DNA of 64,000 nucleotides from Lachnospiraceae bacterium (GCA_009774145.1 VSND01000004.1:57171-121170), one strand, 5' to 3'; counted from the first letter of the stretch, positions 15,919-25,294 are shown. Numbers and translations are program-made. Notes: a model not told the origin generated them from the sequence alone.

Positions 15919-18837
15919 ATGACAGAGAAAAACGAAAAAGAATGGAGAGGAGAGAGCGAGGAGCCGGAAGGAGGCGCTTCGAGGCGGCCGGTATGGGATT
16001 CGAGGAAAAGCACCGAATGGAATCAGGAGGAAGAGAATCCTTTCTGCCATAAGGCGGGAATCCGCAGATTCCGGGAGCTTTATACCGGAAAACGGAGAAG
16101 AGACCGGACTGCGTGGGCAGATTACTTTGTGTCAGGCGATTTTCTGGAGGGATACCGGGAGGGACGGTTTGCAAAGCTTCTTCTGGAGACCGTCCGTGAA
16201 CATCAGAAATCCTTTCCTCTGTGCAAAGAATTTCTGACGGAGCTTTCGATTGCTTACGGCCTGCAGACGGTAAAGACAGAAGACGGCCTGCAGCTTCGAA
16301 TAGAGAACAGCGCGTTCTTTTACGGCATGGACTATATCTGCGAGATCATGCAGATGGGAGCGGCTGCCATCCGTTTTAAAGGCAATGATTTTGCCATGCT
16401 TGCGGGATTCCGGGATTACCGGGAGCTTCTCATGCTTGCGGTAAGCGACTGGGATGACGATACGATGCTGAAGCTTGGATCGCTGATCGATCATTATGGA
16501 CTTTCCGATCTGTCGGACCGTCCCATCCCGAATGCACAGCAGTATGAGCTGTCACAGCGCCATCCGAAATCCCTGAAGCTGATCACCTATTTTTTTGCCT
16601 CACAGGAACTTCCGGAGAGGGTTTATCAGATCCCGTGGAATCATCTGCGTCTGGAAAACGCAACACTTGGGAAAGAAAAGCTGTTTTATGGTTCTCTGCG
16701 GGAGACGGTGCTTGCCAGGGCGCCAAAACTTGGGGAAAAGCCGCGGACCAGTTATAAAGAGCTTCTTCGGGAATTCTATTCGGCCGGCTGCTTCTGCAAC
16801 GAAGGGAGAACACTGGAAGGGCGGAAGGCGATGGAGGCTTATTTTGAACGGGAGGATCTGTCCGAAGCTCTGAGAGATCCGGCATTTGTAGAGGAGCAGG
16901 TACTGCATTACTGGATTACGAAGGGCAGCAGCATCTATTTTCTGGGAAAGCTTCGGGAGTATTTTGAAGAACATGCAGAAGCGCCTTTTGCAGACCGGGC
17001 GCTCCGTCAGATCGACGGGATGGTGGACTACTGTCAGATTGGAGTCAAACTGCAGGAAGATGAGCAGTCAGAACCGGTCAGGGGCTCTTTCAACCTTCGG
17101 AACCGGGCGTATCTGCGTTATTATCTGAATACTGCCTTTCCTCTGGCCCGGGGAATCCGGTGTGAAGTGATGCTTCAGGAGTATCTTGAGGAACGGATGC
17201 CGTATTCTGTAAAGTGGGGAAAGAAGCTTTCCGATCCCGGGAAGGGGGGATTTTCCTCTGAGACACCGCTTCGGATTCTGTTTGGAGAGGATGAACTTCA
17301 GATTGTCTTTTTCCCCAGACATATAGAATATCGGTGGAACAAAAGCCGGATGGTTCCGTTTTATCCGGCGCAGAAGCTGGCCGGTATTGAGGATGATACC
17401 ATGTTCTGGCTTCTGGCGCCCATAGCGCTGGCTTCCCGTGACTGCAGCCGGGAAATCTGTACAGAACTTACAAGAAGGCTGGCCAGGCTTCCGGTTTCAG
17501 GGGAAGACATTCCTGTGATTGCAGACTGCATGACAGGCTTTATCTGCCGCCTGGATGCATGCGCCGTGCCGGTTTGCAGTTTTTATGCAGAGAAGGAAGA
17601 ACAACTGTTCGGCTGTGAGTTCTATGAAGATTTCATGGTGAAGATTTATGAAGTGACAGCAGAAGGAAAACAGGAGCTGGAAAATGGCCGCCATCCGGCT
17701 GCGGATCTGGAGACGGCTCTTCAGACAGGAGAACGGTTCCTGCAGGATGTTGTTATGGATCGGACAGCAGATACTGGTATGGAGGTTCTGCCGGAACAGG
17801 TTCTGGTGAAAAATCAGTATCATGTGTCCCAGACGCTGACAGGATCGGAAGTGACAGAAAAAGAGATATACAGGATTCTGTCCCGGTTTTTTGAAGGAAT
17901 GCTTGACCGCGTGGAGCTGGCATGGAGCGGAGGCTCTCTGTTATTTATCAAAAGCGGACAGAACTATGCCTGCTTTTATTTCAGGCACTGGACGCAGGAC
18001 TGGTTTGCGCTGGTGTCCATGCCGGAGGTCTATCAGGTGGTGGAATCAGAGGATGTGGTATATGAGCCGTTTGCCCTTGGGATGCTGCCGAATTATCTGA
18101 TTCATCCGAATCCGGACCGTATCATGAGGCAGCTGGATGATATCATGGCGCAGATTGCCCGGAAGAATCCTGCTCCGAGAAATATGATGTGGGCGCCGCA
18201 GATCTACCGGTTTGAGATGCGGCAGAGATACCGTCTGGCAAAACGCCAGTTCGGCGGATATCCGGAGGAAGAGGCGCAGAACCAGATTATGGACCGGTTT
18301 TATATTCCAAAGCTTCCGGTGTATCTGTCCTGGACCGGTCTGGACGGAAGCGAATCCGGCAAAAAGGCGGTTCTGAAAAATAAGGCCAGGCTTCAGCAGA
18401 TACTGGCTGACTATATGGCAGGGCGGCTTTTGCAGCTTGTTCTGGTCTGGCACTGTGAGGCGGGCGGGGACTATACGAACCATATCCAGAAGCGCTGCAT
18501 CGTACTGATGCAGGATCAGGGCAGCCATGTAATGATCTGGCTGGAAAGTGACAGAGGCGGCATGGAGTATCTGGTATCGGATGTGAATGAATATCTGGAT
18601 GCCGATGAAAAAAGATACAGAAAAACCGTATTCAGAGGCAGGACGATACCCGGATACCGGGTGCATACAGATATGCGCAGAATCCGTGACGGACTGGATC
18701 TTCTGATCCCCCAGTTGCCGTTTCCCATCGTGAATAAAGGAGGTTTTGGCGAGTTTTCCTATGAAAATGAAAAGGAATATGAGCGGGTAAAAGCAGAACT
18801 GCAGCGAATGGAGGCGGAAACAGATACTCCGCTGTAG
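15919..18837 (+). CDS. Large protein of unknown function (972 residues)
   Basis: I do not recognise this protein. It has a hydrophilic, acidic N-terminus (first ~40 residues), no signal peptide or clear membrane helix, and alternating helical and mixed segments. Tryptophan- and tyrosine-rich stretches occur, such as FYFRHWTQDWFALVSMPE near residue 690 and HCEAGGDYTNH near 855. No nucleotide-binding or nuclease motif is obvious. The start ATG at 15919 is preferred: AGGAGG (15904-15909) touches the in-frame ATG at 15910 but lies 9 bases before this one. It stands alone, ends in a strong hairpin shared with a convergent lipoprotein gene, and its size resembles the large partners of MoxR/VWA systems, though no similarity was shown. 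Confidence 0.75.
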   Translation: MTEKNEKEWRGESEEPEGGASRRPVWDSRKSTEWNQEEENPFCHKAGIRRFRELYTGKRRRDRTAWADYFVSGDFLEGYREGRFAKLLLETVREHQKSFPLCKEFLTELSIAYGLQTVKTEDGLQLRIENSAFFYGMDYICEIMQMGAAAIRFKGNDFAMLAGFRDYRELLMLAVSDWDDDTMLKLGSLIDHYGLSDLSDRPIPNAQQYELSQRHPKSLKLITYFFASQELPERVYQIPWNHLRLENATLGKEKLFYGSLRETVLARAPKLGEKPRTSYKELLREFYSAGCFCNEGRTLEGRKAMEAYFEREDLSEALRDPAFVEEQVLHYWITKGSSIYFLGKLREYFEEHAEAPFADRALRQIDGMVDYCQIGVKLQEDEQSEPVRGSFNLRNRAYLRYYLNTAFPLARGIRCEVMLQEYLEERMPYSVKWGKKLSDPGKGGFSSETPLRILFGEDELQIVFFPRHIEYRWNKSRMVPFYPAQKLAGIEDDTMFWLLAPIALASRDCSREICTELTRRLARLPVSGEDIPVIADCMTGFICRLDACAVPVCSFYAEKEEQLFGCEFYEDFMVKIYEVTAEGKQELENGRHPAADLETALQTGERFLQDVVMDRTADTGMEVLPEQVLVKNQYHVSQTLTGSEVTEKEIYRILSRFFEGMLDRVELAWSGGSLLFIKSGQNYACFYFRHWTQDWFALVSMPEVYQVVESEDVVYEPFALGMLPNYLIHPNPDRIMRQLDDIMAQIARKNPAPRNMMWAPQIYRFEMRQRYRLAKRQFGGYPEEEAQNQIMDRFYIPKLPVYLSWTGLDGSESGKKAVLKNKARLQQILADYMAGRLLQLVLVWHCEAGGDYTNHIQKRCIVLMQDQGSHVMIWLESDRGGMEYLVSDVNEYLDADEKRYRKTVFRGRTIPGYRVHTDMRRIRDGLDLLIPQLPFPIVNKGGFGEFSYENEKEYERVKAELQRMEAETDTPL

Positions 18838-18851
18838 GCAGCGGAGTATCT
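18822..18851. terminator. Perfect 13-bp hairpin between convergent genes
   Basis: AGATACTCCGCTG (18822-18834) pairs perfectly with CAGCGGAGTATCT (18839-18851) around a four-base loop that includes the TAG stop of the 972-residue protein gene. There is no T-run on either strand, so it may block or slow transcription both ways or protect the mRNA end, but it is not a textbook terminator. Confidence 0.5.
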
Positions 18852-18869
18852 GTATGATTCACAGGCCGG

Positions 18870-19508
18870 TTACCAGATGGTGGAAGGCGGAAGGATGGAT
18901 TCTTCCTTTTCCCCTTTCACAAGTGAGAACTGATACAGGGCATAAGTGCCGGGCATGAACATGAATGTACATTTGTAATCCTCTCCCTGCTGCATGATGG
19001 ACAGATCCTCCTGCTCATAATCCGGGAACATCTCTCCGGCTCTGGCACGCGACAGCTCTGTGACAGGAACGCCATCGATGGATATATTGTCCGGCAGCGT
19101 GTCCGTCAGATGGGACAGATGCAGCGCCAGGCGGGAGACGACGGCATCCCCCATCCGGACGTCCGTATCCGCTGCTTCCAGAGAAAGACGCGCAAATGCA
19201 GAATCGGTGATCCAGAAGGAGATATCGGTCTCACTGGTACCTGCTGCAAGTATTTCTTCCGGGTCGATCTCACGCTCCAGCACCTGATCTCCGGTCCATT
19301 CAGACACCATGATCGAAAGACCGGCGTCCAGAAGAGGCTGCAGCGTGGTGGTGCCCACTACGATCTCAATATTGTCTATGGTGACAGGAACCGAGTACTC
19401 TGCCAGTGTGAGAAGCTCCGGCGGCGCTTCTTCCTCCTTTTGAGAACAGCCGGTCAGGAATACCATGGATAACATAAGGGCGATTCCTCTAAGTATCTTC
19501 TTTTTCAT
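18870..19508 (-). CDS. Putative lipoprotein, unknown function
   Basis: Encodes 212 residues. The N-terminus is a lipoprotein signal: MKKK, a hydrophobic core, then LTGC with lipidation Cys at 21. The mature part starts with an acidic linker (KEEEAPPE) and is mostly beta-like, with repeated patterns such as VPVTIDNIEIVVGTTTLQPL that resemble extracytoplasmic DUF4352-like modules, though I cannot assign a family. It is predicted on the outer face of the membrane. It has its own promoter upstream and is convergent with the 972-residue protein gene. Confidence 0.8.
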   Translation of the reverse strand: MKKKILRGIALMLSMVFLTGCSQKEEEAPPELLTLAEYSVPVTIDNIEIVVGTTTLQPLLDAGLSIMVSEWTGDQVLEREIDPEEILAAGTSETDISFWITDSAFARLSLEAADTDVRMGDAVVSRLALHLSHLTDTLPDNISIDGVPVTELSRARAGEMFPDYEQEDLSIMQQGEDYKCTFMFMPGTYALYQFSLVKGEKEESILPPSTIW

Positions 19509-19543
19509 CTGAAAATGATCCTCCTCGTCATAAATCTGTCCTA

Positions 19544-19572
19544 ATCATACCATATATAACCGGAATTTTAAA
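19544..19572 (-). promoter_or_regulatory. Promoter of the lipoprotein gene
   Basis: On the minus strand TTTAAA (19567-19572), a 17-base spacer and TATGAT (19544-19549). The start codon follows after 35 bases, with a GAGGAGG ribosome site between. Confidence 0.55.
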
Positions 19573-19605
19573 TTACTTTTTGAGAGACTGTTCTTCCGGC
19601 AGCAG

Positions 19606-19635
19606 TTGACAGATCCGTCCCGTATGCCTTATGCT
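19606..19635 (+). promoter_or_regulatory. Promoter of the DUF2284 gene
   Basis: TTGACA (19606-19611), an 18-base spacer and TATGCT (19630-19635) lie 85 bases upstream of the start codon. Confidence 0.5.
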
Positions 19636-19720
19636 GAATACAGGATGGAAGAATACAGAAAATGAAGTTCCAGAGGAATTTTACAACGTCTCAGGATGAC
19701 GTACAGAGGAGTGATGTGGC

Positions 19721-20296
19721 ATGGAAGAGAAAAACGGGAACAGCAGTGACATGGAGCATATGGATTCAAAACGGAAAGAGATCATAGAGTCGACGGTGCT
19801 GTCTTATCCCATCTGTGAATACTGCTTTGGAAACATCAGTCAGGTTCCTTTTTCCGACAAAGTCCAGTATATCTGCGAGACGGACTGTGAGCGGTACGGA
19901 CATTCCTGGGCGTGCCCGCCCTACTGCGGGAACATCCATGAAAATATGGAAAAATGCCGGCAGTATCGGAATTTTATCCTTTTTTCTACGGTGGTTGAGG
20001 TGGAAAATGCATGGGATCATGCCGTCTGTCTGCAGGCAAAGAGCGGCCATGAAGAGATCAGCCGGAAGATTCGGGAGGAACTGAAAGGGAAACTTGCAGA
20101 TTTTTATATGCTGTCCACCGGCTGCACTACCTGTGAGAAATGCGCCTGCCCGGACGAACCGTGCCGCCACCCGGACGAACGGCTGTCCTCCATGGAAAGC
20201 CACGGGATCGTCATCATGCAGATTGCAGATGAAATGGGGCTGTGCTATAACTATGGAGGCGATACCATCGTCTATTTCAGCATGATATTTTTCTGA
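19721..20296 (+). CDS. DUF2284 cysteine-rich putative metal-binding protein
   Basis: Encodes 191 residues with about 17 cysteines. The groups CEYCFGN, CETDCERYGHSWACPPYCG and CTTCEKCACPDEPCRHP match the DUF2284 pattern, which is thought to bind an iron-sulfur cluster or metal. The conserved end LCYNYGGDTIVYFSMIFF is also typical. Function is unknown; the family is common in anaerobes. Start ATG 19721 has GAGGAGTGATG-like sequence upstream. The SUKH-like pair follows after about 120 bases. Confidence 0.85.
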   Translation: MEEKNGNSSDMEHMDSKRKEIIESTVLSYPICEYCFGNISQVPFSDKVQYICETDCERYGHSWACPPYCGNIHENMEKCRQYRNFILFSTVVEVENAWDHAVCLQAKSGHEEISRKIREELKGKLADFYMLSTGCTTCEKCACPDEPCRHPDERLSSMESHGIVIMQIADEMGLCYNYGGDTIVYFSMIFF

Positions 20297-20420
20297 GGAA
20301 TCAGATGGGTGCCAGTATCTGCCGGAGCGAAAAAATCTGGAACTGTCAGAAGGACTTCTGGCGGATGCGCTTCCAGGTGCGATGCCTGACCAGACAGATG
20401 AGGTTAAGGAGGGCTTCCGG

Positions 20421-21071
20421 ATGGAAATTATGGAGATGATCAGACAGTTATATTCAGTGGAAGAACTGCAGGGTTATACAGAGGACGAGATTGCGTTCGT
20501 AAAAGACTGTTTCGGCGCTCTTCCAGGGACTGTGGAAGAATTCTGGCGCAGAGCTGCCCGTACAGAAGCAATCCATCGAGTGCAGGATTTTTGGACGGAA
20601 CCGGAAATGTTCCGCAAACAGGAGCGGCTTAGAGACAGCAACTATCTGATCCTGCTGATTGAGAATCAGGGCTGCTGCCGGGCGGGGATAAGAATCAGCG
20701 ATCTGCTGGAGGAAGATCCACCGGTATATGTAACGTTCAATGAACGGGTGTGGACCCTGTGCGCCGAATCAGTCAGTGAGTTTTTGCAGGCCGCCCTGGC
20801 GTATGAAGCAATTTTTGAATTTCCGTATCAGCCGGAAGAGTTTCTTTTCTGGTTTACGGAAGAAGAACTGGAGACGGTTCAATCCGGTCTGAATAAGATG
20901 CCTTTTGAACTTCATGGCTGGTGTCATGCGGATATGAGTTTCTACAACAGCGCTCCGGATCATATGGTGGCAGTCATGGACTGCGGGGATCTGCAGGTAC
21001 TTTATGGAGCTGCCAGCGAAGAAAGTTATCAGAAGCTGATGACGGTGATGGAGGGACTTGGGGAGGCATGA
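20421..21071 (+). CDS. SUKH-like (SMI1/KNR4) protein, probable immunity protein
   Basis: Encodes 216 residues. The layout FGALPGTVEEFWRRAART, then YLILLIENQG and VYVTFNERVWTLCAESVSEF, is the SUKH/SMI1 pattern. In bacteria SUKH proteins usually neutralise polymorphic toxins of neighbouring or competing cells by direct binding. The ATG at 20421 is set by AAGGAGGG 7 bases upstream; the frame remains open upstream. The stop overlaps the next start (ATGA). No toxin gene is adjacent. Confidence 0.75.
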   Translation: MEIMEMIRQLYSVEELQGYTEDEIAFVKDCFGALPGTVEEFWRRAARTEAIHRVQDFWTEPEMFRKQERLRDSNYLILLIENQGCCRAGIRISDLLEEDPPVYVTFNERVWTLCAESVSEFLQAALAYEAIFEFPYQPEEFLFWFTEEELETVQSGLNKMPFELHGWCHADMSFYNSAPDHMVAVMDCGDLQVLYGAASEESYQKLMTVMEGLGEA

Positions 21072-21727
21072 AAACAACAGACAGGGAACATTTTCAGACG
21101 ATTGGATATTATCTGTGTGAAATAGTGGAAGTTCCGGAGTGGCTGCACGGACCGGACCGGCAGATGCTGTCCGTCAGCGGCTGCATAGGAGAGCAGCATC
21201 CAAGGTGGGAGTGCTTTATGGGCGGATGGCTTAAGGGCGAGAGTGAAAAATATCAAAGCAGACTTCGGATGGATGCGGAAACCTGGAGGGATTTTACGGA
21301 GTCTGTAAACCGCCTTTTTGATGCCGGGCGTCTGGACGTGGACTGTCGGTTTCTGCAATTATCGGATGCGCAGTGTATTTATGAAAAAGTGTCTCCATGG
21401 ATTCCCTGCCGTCTGGTAAGCGTTTCCACGACATCGGAATATTTTGAGATTCTGGCGGAAGAATTCAAAAGCGGCAACTGTTATGGTCTGATGAAGGGAG
21501 AGCCGGACAATCGTCCGCAGCTTGGAAGCGATATTCTGGGCTGGGACATCAGCGGGTTTCATTCCTTTCTCTGCAATTCTCTTCAGGAAATCCTTCCTGC
21601 GGTGAGATTTAATGATCTGGGACTGCTGGCAAATGAATTTCATGAGGTGGCTGACTTTGCCCGTCAGATTGAAGGGAAGGGAGAACCGGTGGAATGGATT
21701 CCCTGCCGTCTGGGAAACTGCGGGTAG
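21068..21727 (+). CDS. Hypothetical protein coupled to the SUKH-like gene
   Basis: Encodes 219 residues. It is cytoplasmic, acidic and not recognised, though its composition (many aromatics, WxxFTESVNRLFDAGRL, GWDISGFHSFLCNSL) resembles immunity proteins. It starts within the ATGA overlap with the SUKH-like gene, so the two are translationally coupled. Two exact 20-bp copies of a segment encoding WIPCRL occur in the gene (21397-21416 and 21694-21713), in the same reading frame. The second is close to the C-terminus. Confidence 0.7.
   Translation: MKTTDREHFQTIGYYLCEIVEVPEWLHGPDRQMLSVSGCIGEQHPRWECFMGGWLKGESEKYQSRLRMDAETWRDFTESVNRLFDAGRLDVDCRFLQLSDAQCIYEKVSPWIPCRLVSVSTTSEYFEILAEEFKSGNCYGLMKGEPDNRPQLGSDILGWDISGFHSFLCNSLQEILPAVRFNDLGLLANEFHEVADFARQIEGKGEPVEWIPCRLGNCG
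21397..21713 (+). repeat. Two exact 20-bp direct repeats, 297 bp apart
   Basis: ATGGATTCCCTGCCGTCTGG occurs at 21397-21416 and at 21694-21713, in the same frame of one gene, giving WIPCRL twice. Recombination between them would remove exactly 99 codons without a frameshift. Confidence 0.8.
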
Positions 21728-21989
21728 TGGAGAACAGAAAATCATAGCAGTCAACATCATTTCTCTGATCCTGAATCAGAAAATGTTCCAGCCCAGGCTG
21801 CTTTTCGCATCTGCGCCGATGTTTTCTGGATGGAACAAAGCAAAACCGTTCAGATGGTCCAGAGCGCTCAGGCCGGCGGAGAGAAAACATATCCTTTCTT
21901 TCCCCGGCTTTTGCCGCAGGGGCTTGATATGGGGGTTCACGGTAAGACCGGAGTATTTTTTCAGGTTATCAGGGCGTCGATCTCTGCCA

Positions 21990-22796
21990 TTATACCTCCT
22001 GAACGGGTGAAGAAGCCTGTCTGCCCACGGGAGCGGCGTAGACCGTACAGATGTAGTTCTTTTCTGCGGAAGGACCAGGGGGAAATCCAAGAAGATCATC
22101 CATCCGGTCCTGATCATAGGCGCCGACTGCACAGGTGCTGCAGCCGATGGATTCGCAGGCAAGATACAGGTTTTCGCAGATATGTCCGGCATCAATCAGA
22201 AGATATTTGGCCGCCTTCAGGCCATAGCGCCATTCCATCCGGTAAGGAATGGAGGCCCATACGAAGAGGACCGGCGCAGAGGCGGCAAACTGCTGTCCGC
22301 AAAGGGCGTCGGTCAGTTCCGCATCAAAATCAGAACGATCCTCCCAAAGCTCCAGTTCATGTGTCTTTGGAAGATAGTGATAAACGGCCTTTTTCAGTCC
22401 CTCCACCTGGTTGACAAACAGAAAGGTCTCAAAGGCATGGCGGGAACCGGCGGATGGAACGTTCCGGAAGGTGACCGGATTTTTATGTCCGGCAAAACGG
22501 CGGATTCCCTGGGTGCACCACAGAAGAAAGGAAAGTTCCAGAAGAGACAGGGGTGCATCTGCATAGTTCCGTCTGCTTTCCCGCCCGCCGATCAGTTCCA
22601 TGATGTTTCCTGAGAAAGACAGAGACGTATAGTCTGCGGGAAGGCTGGTGGCAGCGGTTCCTCTTGCTGCCTGAAGGCAGGGGATGGAAGAGAGCTTCTG
22701 CTGCTGATCGGTTTCTTCAGCACCGGCATCTTCTGCATGATATCCTTTCAGAAACTCCCGGGTTTTCATGATTTCATATCTGGTTTTCTCGTTCAT
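21990..22796 (-). CDS. SagB/nitroreductase-family flavin-dependent oxidoreductase
   Basis: Encodes 268 residues. The SagB-type nitroreductase pattern is visible: GGRESRRNYADAPLSLLELSFLL near residue 70, PSAGSRHAFETFLFVNQVEGL near 115, and AGHICENLYLACESIGCSTCAVGAY near 205. Family members bind FMN and either oxidise azolines in modified peptides or act as general nitroreductases. No YcaO or precursor peptide gene is nearby, so peptide modification is unsupported. ATG at 22796 has CAGGAG 8 bases upstream. The 260 bases between its stop and the convergent upstream gene hold nothing I can identify. Confidence 0.85.
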   Translation of the reverse strand: MNEKTRYEIMKTREFLKGYHAEDAGAEETDQQQKLSSIPCLQAARGTAATSLPADYTSLSFSGNIMELIGGRESRRNYADAPLSLLELSFLLWCTQGIRRFAGHKNPVTFRNVPSAGSRHAFETFLFVNQVEGLKKAVYHYLPKTHELELWEDRSDFDAELTDALCGQQFAASAPVLFVWASIPYRMEWRYGLKAAKYLLIDAGHICENLYLACESIGCSTCAVGAYDQDRMDDLLGFPPGPSAEKNYICTVYAAPVGRQASSPVQEV

Positions 22797-22908
22797 CAAA
22801 TCTTCTCCTGTTTTCTTGTAGTATGTTCCTGATTCATATTTGGAGGGACGGCTTTATGGATGCTTCTATGGTATCATTCCGGCGGAAAGATGTAAAGGGA
22901 GACGTTTA

Positions 22909-22966
22909 GTGCCGTTTATATATATCCGGGATTTGAAAATTGCCGGAAAAGTATGATAAACGGCAC
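22909..22966. other. Inverted repeat with nested stem between sagB-like and blaR1 genes
   Basis: GTGCCGTTTAT (22909-22919) is perfectly complementary to ATAAACGGCAC (22956-22966). Inside, TCCGG (22925-22929) can pair with CCGGA (22943-22947). No T-run follows. The surrounding 288-base gap contains no gene; the hairpin could be an operator, a structured RNA or a small mobile remnant. Confidence 0.5.
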
Positions 22967-23084
22967 GGGAATCAAAGTTCTGTTCTGGCACGGTTATTTA
23001 TATGATACTGATACAGATCGCATTTTGAACAAATGATACAGGAATAATCCAATGACAGATACTTAAATAAAGGAGCGGACTCCA

Positions 23085-24896
23085 CTATAAAATCTGCCGG
23101 TCTGCCAGTATCTTTCGTGTGATTTCACCGGCCGTTAAGCCGTCCGCATGATCATTTCCCTGAAGATTCAGGGCGAAAAACCAGGTATTGCCGTGTGATT
23201 CTGCGTAGCCGATAAACCAGCCATTGACACTCTGCCCGTTGACAATGCCGGTGCCTGTCTTTCCGGATAAAACAGCCCCGTCCAGGCCGGAATGCTCAGG
23301 GTCGGAAAGTCTTAAAGCTTCCTTGACTGTCTGGACATGTTCGTCTTCCAATCTCCATTCATTGGTATAAAACTTTTTCAGCAGCTGCACCTGTTCCAGA
23401 GCAGAGATTTTCAGGGAAGATTCCATCCAGAATTCTGATATACCGCCGGACAGGTCCTGATTTCCGTAACCGATCGTCCGATAGAATTCTTTTAATGCGT
23501 CAATGCCGGCTCTTTGGTCCAGTTCCTGAAAATACCAGTTGACGGAATGGTGCATGGCGGATGCCAGAGTCTGGTCCCGATTCCATTCCGAAAACGGCCG
23601 GAAGCATCCGTCCCAGCTCAGAGAGGAAGCATCCGGTGTGATCGTTTTGCTTTCCAGAGCGAATAATGCACTGTAGATCTTGTATGTGGAATCCGGCGGC
23701 ACCCGTTTTGCAGCCAGGGATTCATTGTAGATATGCCAGGTATCCGCCCCCAGGTCATATAAGACAAAGCAGCCGGTCTGTCCGGCAAAGAAATCTGACA
23801 GATCCTCTCTTTGTACGATGGCATTCTTCGGAAGAGAAGCCCCGGTATCGGATGCGGAAACCGGGAACCATGCAGCGGATTCCCAGATCAGGGCGGCAAT
23901 GGCCGTAAATATAAGAGATTCTCTGAGTCTGCGCCATCCGGTCAGGGGGCGCCAGGAAGCAATATGGAGGATCCGTTTGCGGATCTGACCGGCGCTCCCG
24001 CCGATTCCGGCTGCCAGTGAAAAGGGAGAGCGCGACAGCTTCCGGGCAAAATTCAGCAGTGCATTGCCGTAAGCCAGATATTCATCAGGCTCCAGCATCT
24101 GCAGTACACAGGTGTCACAGGCAATTTCACGGTCGGTCCGGACTTCTGTTAACGCATACCAGATCACGGGATTGAACCAGTACAGGATGGCGGCGAGATT
24201 TATCAGGCAGTTGATGAAAGCGTCTTTATGTTTGTAGTGCTGCAGTTCATGCAGAAGCATATAGCGGATATCGCTTTCCCTGTGATCAGCGATCAGATGA
24301 ATGGGCAGATAGATGCGGGGCCGAAAGACTCCCACAATGACCGGAGACTGCAAAAATGCGGTGCTGCAGACCGGAATATGCCGCCGGATGCGCATCTGGC
24401 TTCTGCAGGTTTCATAGAGCGACCGGATCTTCCGGTTCTGAAGCGGCAGGGCAGAGCGCTCCAGACGATACAGGCGGATTCTGGATCGGATCAGGAATCC
24501 GGTCATGGCCAGCATTCCCGCAGCCCATAATACAGAAGGAAGATAAGCAGCAAAAGGAACGTGTGTTCGGACTACAGAGACGCTGAAATCCCGGATCCAG
24601 TCCGCGGAAGGAGGAGAGGGTGCAGCGATGAAAGGGGCGGCTGCATCCGGCTCAGACGGCAGAACGGCTCTGATGGAAGAGAGCAGAGGAAGAAGCCGCC
24701 GAAAGAAGCCTGCCGGACGGAAGGACAGAAAGGGAAGCGCCAGGATCAGGGGCAGAAAAAACCAGATCCGGTACTGGCAGATGCCGGACAGATGATTACC
24801 GGCTGTCTTTTTGATCAGCAGGACAACGCCGATGAGAATGCTGATCAAAAGATTGCAGAAGAAAAAATGGATGCTGAAAGCAGTCATTGCGGACAC
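23085..24896 (-). CDS. blaR1: BlaR1/MecR1-type beta-lactam sensor-transducer
   Basis: Encodes 603 residues. The N-terminal part has membrane helices and an M56 peptidase domain with zinc motif H216-ELQ-H220 and a distal EIACD motif. The C-terminal extracellular penicillin-binding domain has S403-T-Y-K406 and K546-TGTG. Known mechanism: acylation of the serine by beta-lactam activates the cytoplasmic protease, which leads to loss of BlaI repression. It overlaps blaI by 13 bases and lies downstream of it. No beta-lactamase or penicillin-binding protein target gene is adjacent. Confidence 0.93.
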   Translation of the reverse strand: MSAMTAFSIHFFFCNLLISILIGVVLLIKKTAGNHLSGICQYRIWFFLPLILALPFLSFRPAGFFRRLLPLLSSIRAVLPSEPDAAAPFIAAPSPPSADWIRDFSVSVVRTHVPFAAYLPSVLWAAGMLAMTGFLIRSRIRLYRLERSALPLQNRKIRSLYETCRSQMRIRRHIPVCSTAFLQSPVIVGVFRPRIYLPIHLIADHRESDIRYMLLHELQHYKHKDAFINCLINLAAILYWFNPVIWYALTEVRTDREIACDTCVLQMLEPDEYLAYGNALLNFARKLSRSPFSLAAGIGGSAGQIRKRILHIASWRPLTGWRRLRESLIFTAIAALIWESAAWFPVSASDTGASLPKNAIVQREDLSDFFAGQTGCFVLYDLGADTWHIYNESLAAKRVPPDSTYKIYSALFALESKTITPDASSLSWDGCFRPFSEWNRDQTLASAMHHSVNWYFQELDQRAGIDALKEFYRTIGYGNQDLSGGISEFWMESSLKISALEQVQLLKKFYTNEWRLEDEHVQTVKEALRLSDPEHSGLDGAVLSGKTGTGIVNGQSVNGWFIGYAESHGNTWFFALNLQGNDHADGLTAGEITRKILADRQIL

Positions 24897-25273
24897 TCCT
24901 GTTTTGTTTTCTTTGTAAGAAGTGCGCGCAGGTCATCAATCTCTGCATCTGTCAGCCGGTCGTTTTCCAGATATGAGGACAACATCGTCGAGATGTTTCC
25001 GTCATAATACTTTTTCAGGAAGGAAGCGCTTTCCTGGTTTACGTATTCCGCTTCTTCCACCAGTGGGGAGTAGACGAACATACGGCTCTGCTTTTCATAA
25101 GTGACGGCATGTTTGGTCACCAGACGCTTGATGAGGGTCTGGATTGTTCTGGGACTCCATGGGGTGGTCAGCGTCAGTTTCTCGACGATCTCATTGGTGC
25201 TGACGGGCGCATATTTCCATATGATCCGCATAACCTCATATTCAGCCTCGGATATCTGCGGCAGTGCTTTCAT
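24884..25273 (-). CDS. blaI: BlaI/MecI/CopY-family repressor
   Basis: Encodes 129 residues. The winged helix (ISEAEYEVMRIIWKYAPVST, then WSPRTIQTLIKRLVTKHAV) and the C-terminal dimerisation helices are those of BlaI/MecI. Start ATG at 25273 has GGAGG 6 bases upstream. The frame continues upstream into the promoter region, which is not coding. Operator and promoter sit directly upstream, showing autoregulation of blaI-blaR1. Confidence 0.92.
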   Translation of the reverse strand: MKALPQISEAEYEVMRIIWKYAPVSTNEIVEKLTLTTPWSPRTIQTLIKRLVTKHAVTYEKQSRMFVYSPLVEEAEYVNQESASFLKKYYDGNISTMLSSYLENDRLTDAEIDDLRALLTKKTKQECPQ

Positions 25274-25294
25274 GATTTTCCTCCGGATTTTAAA

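Noticed and set aside
21728..21989. Possible coding remnant in the gap between convergent genes
   Set aside because: Frames on both strands are open in part but give no recognisable domain, start or ribosome site.
21776..22195. Overlapping frames opposite the SagB-like gene
   Set aside because: The minus-strand nitroreductase frame has clear family motifs; the others do not.
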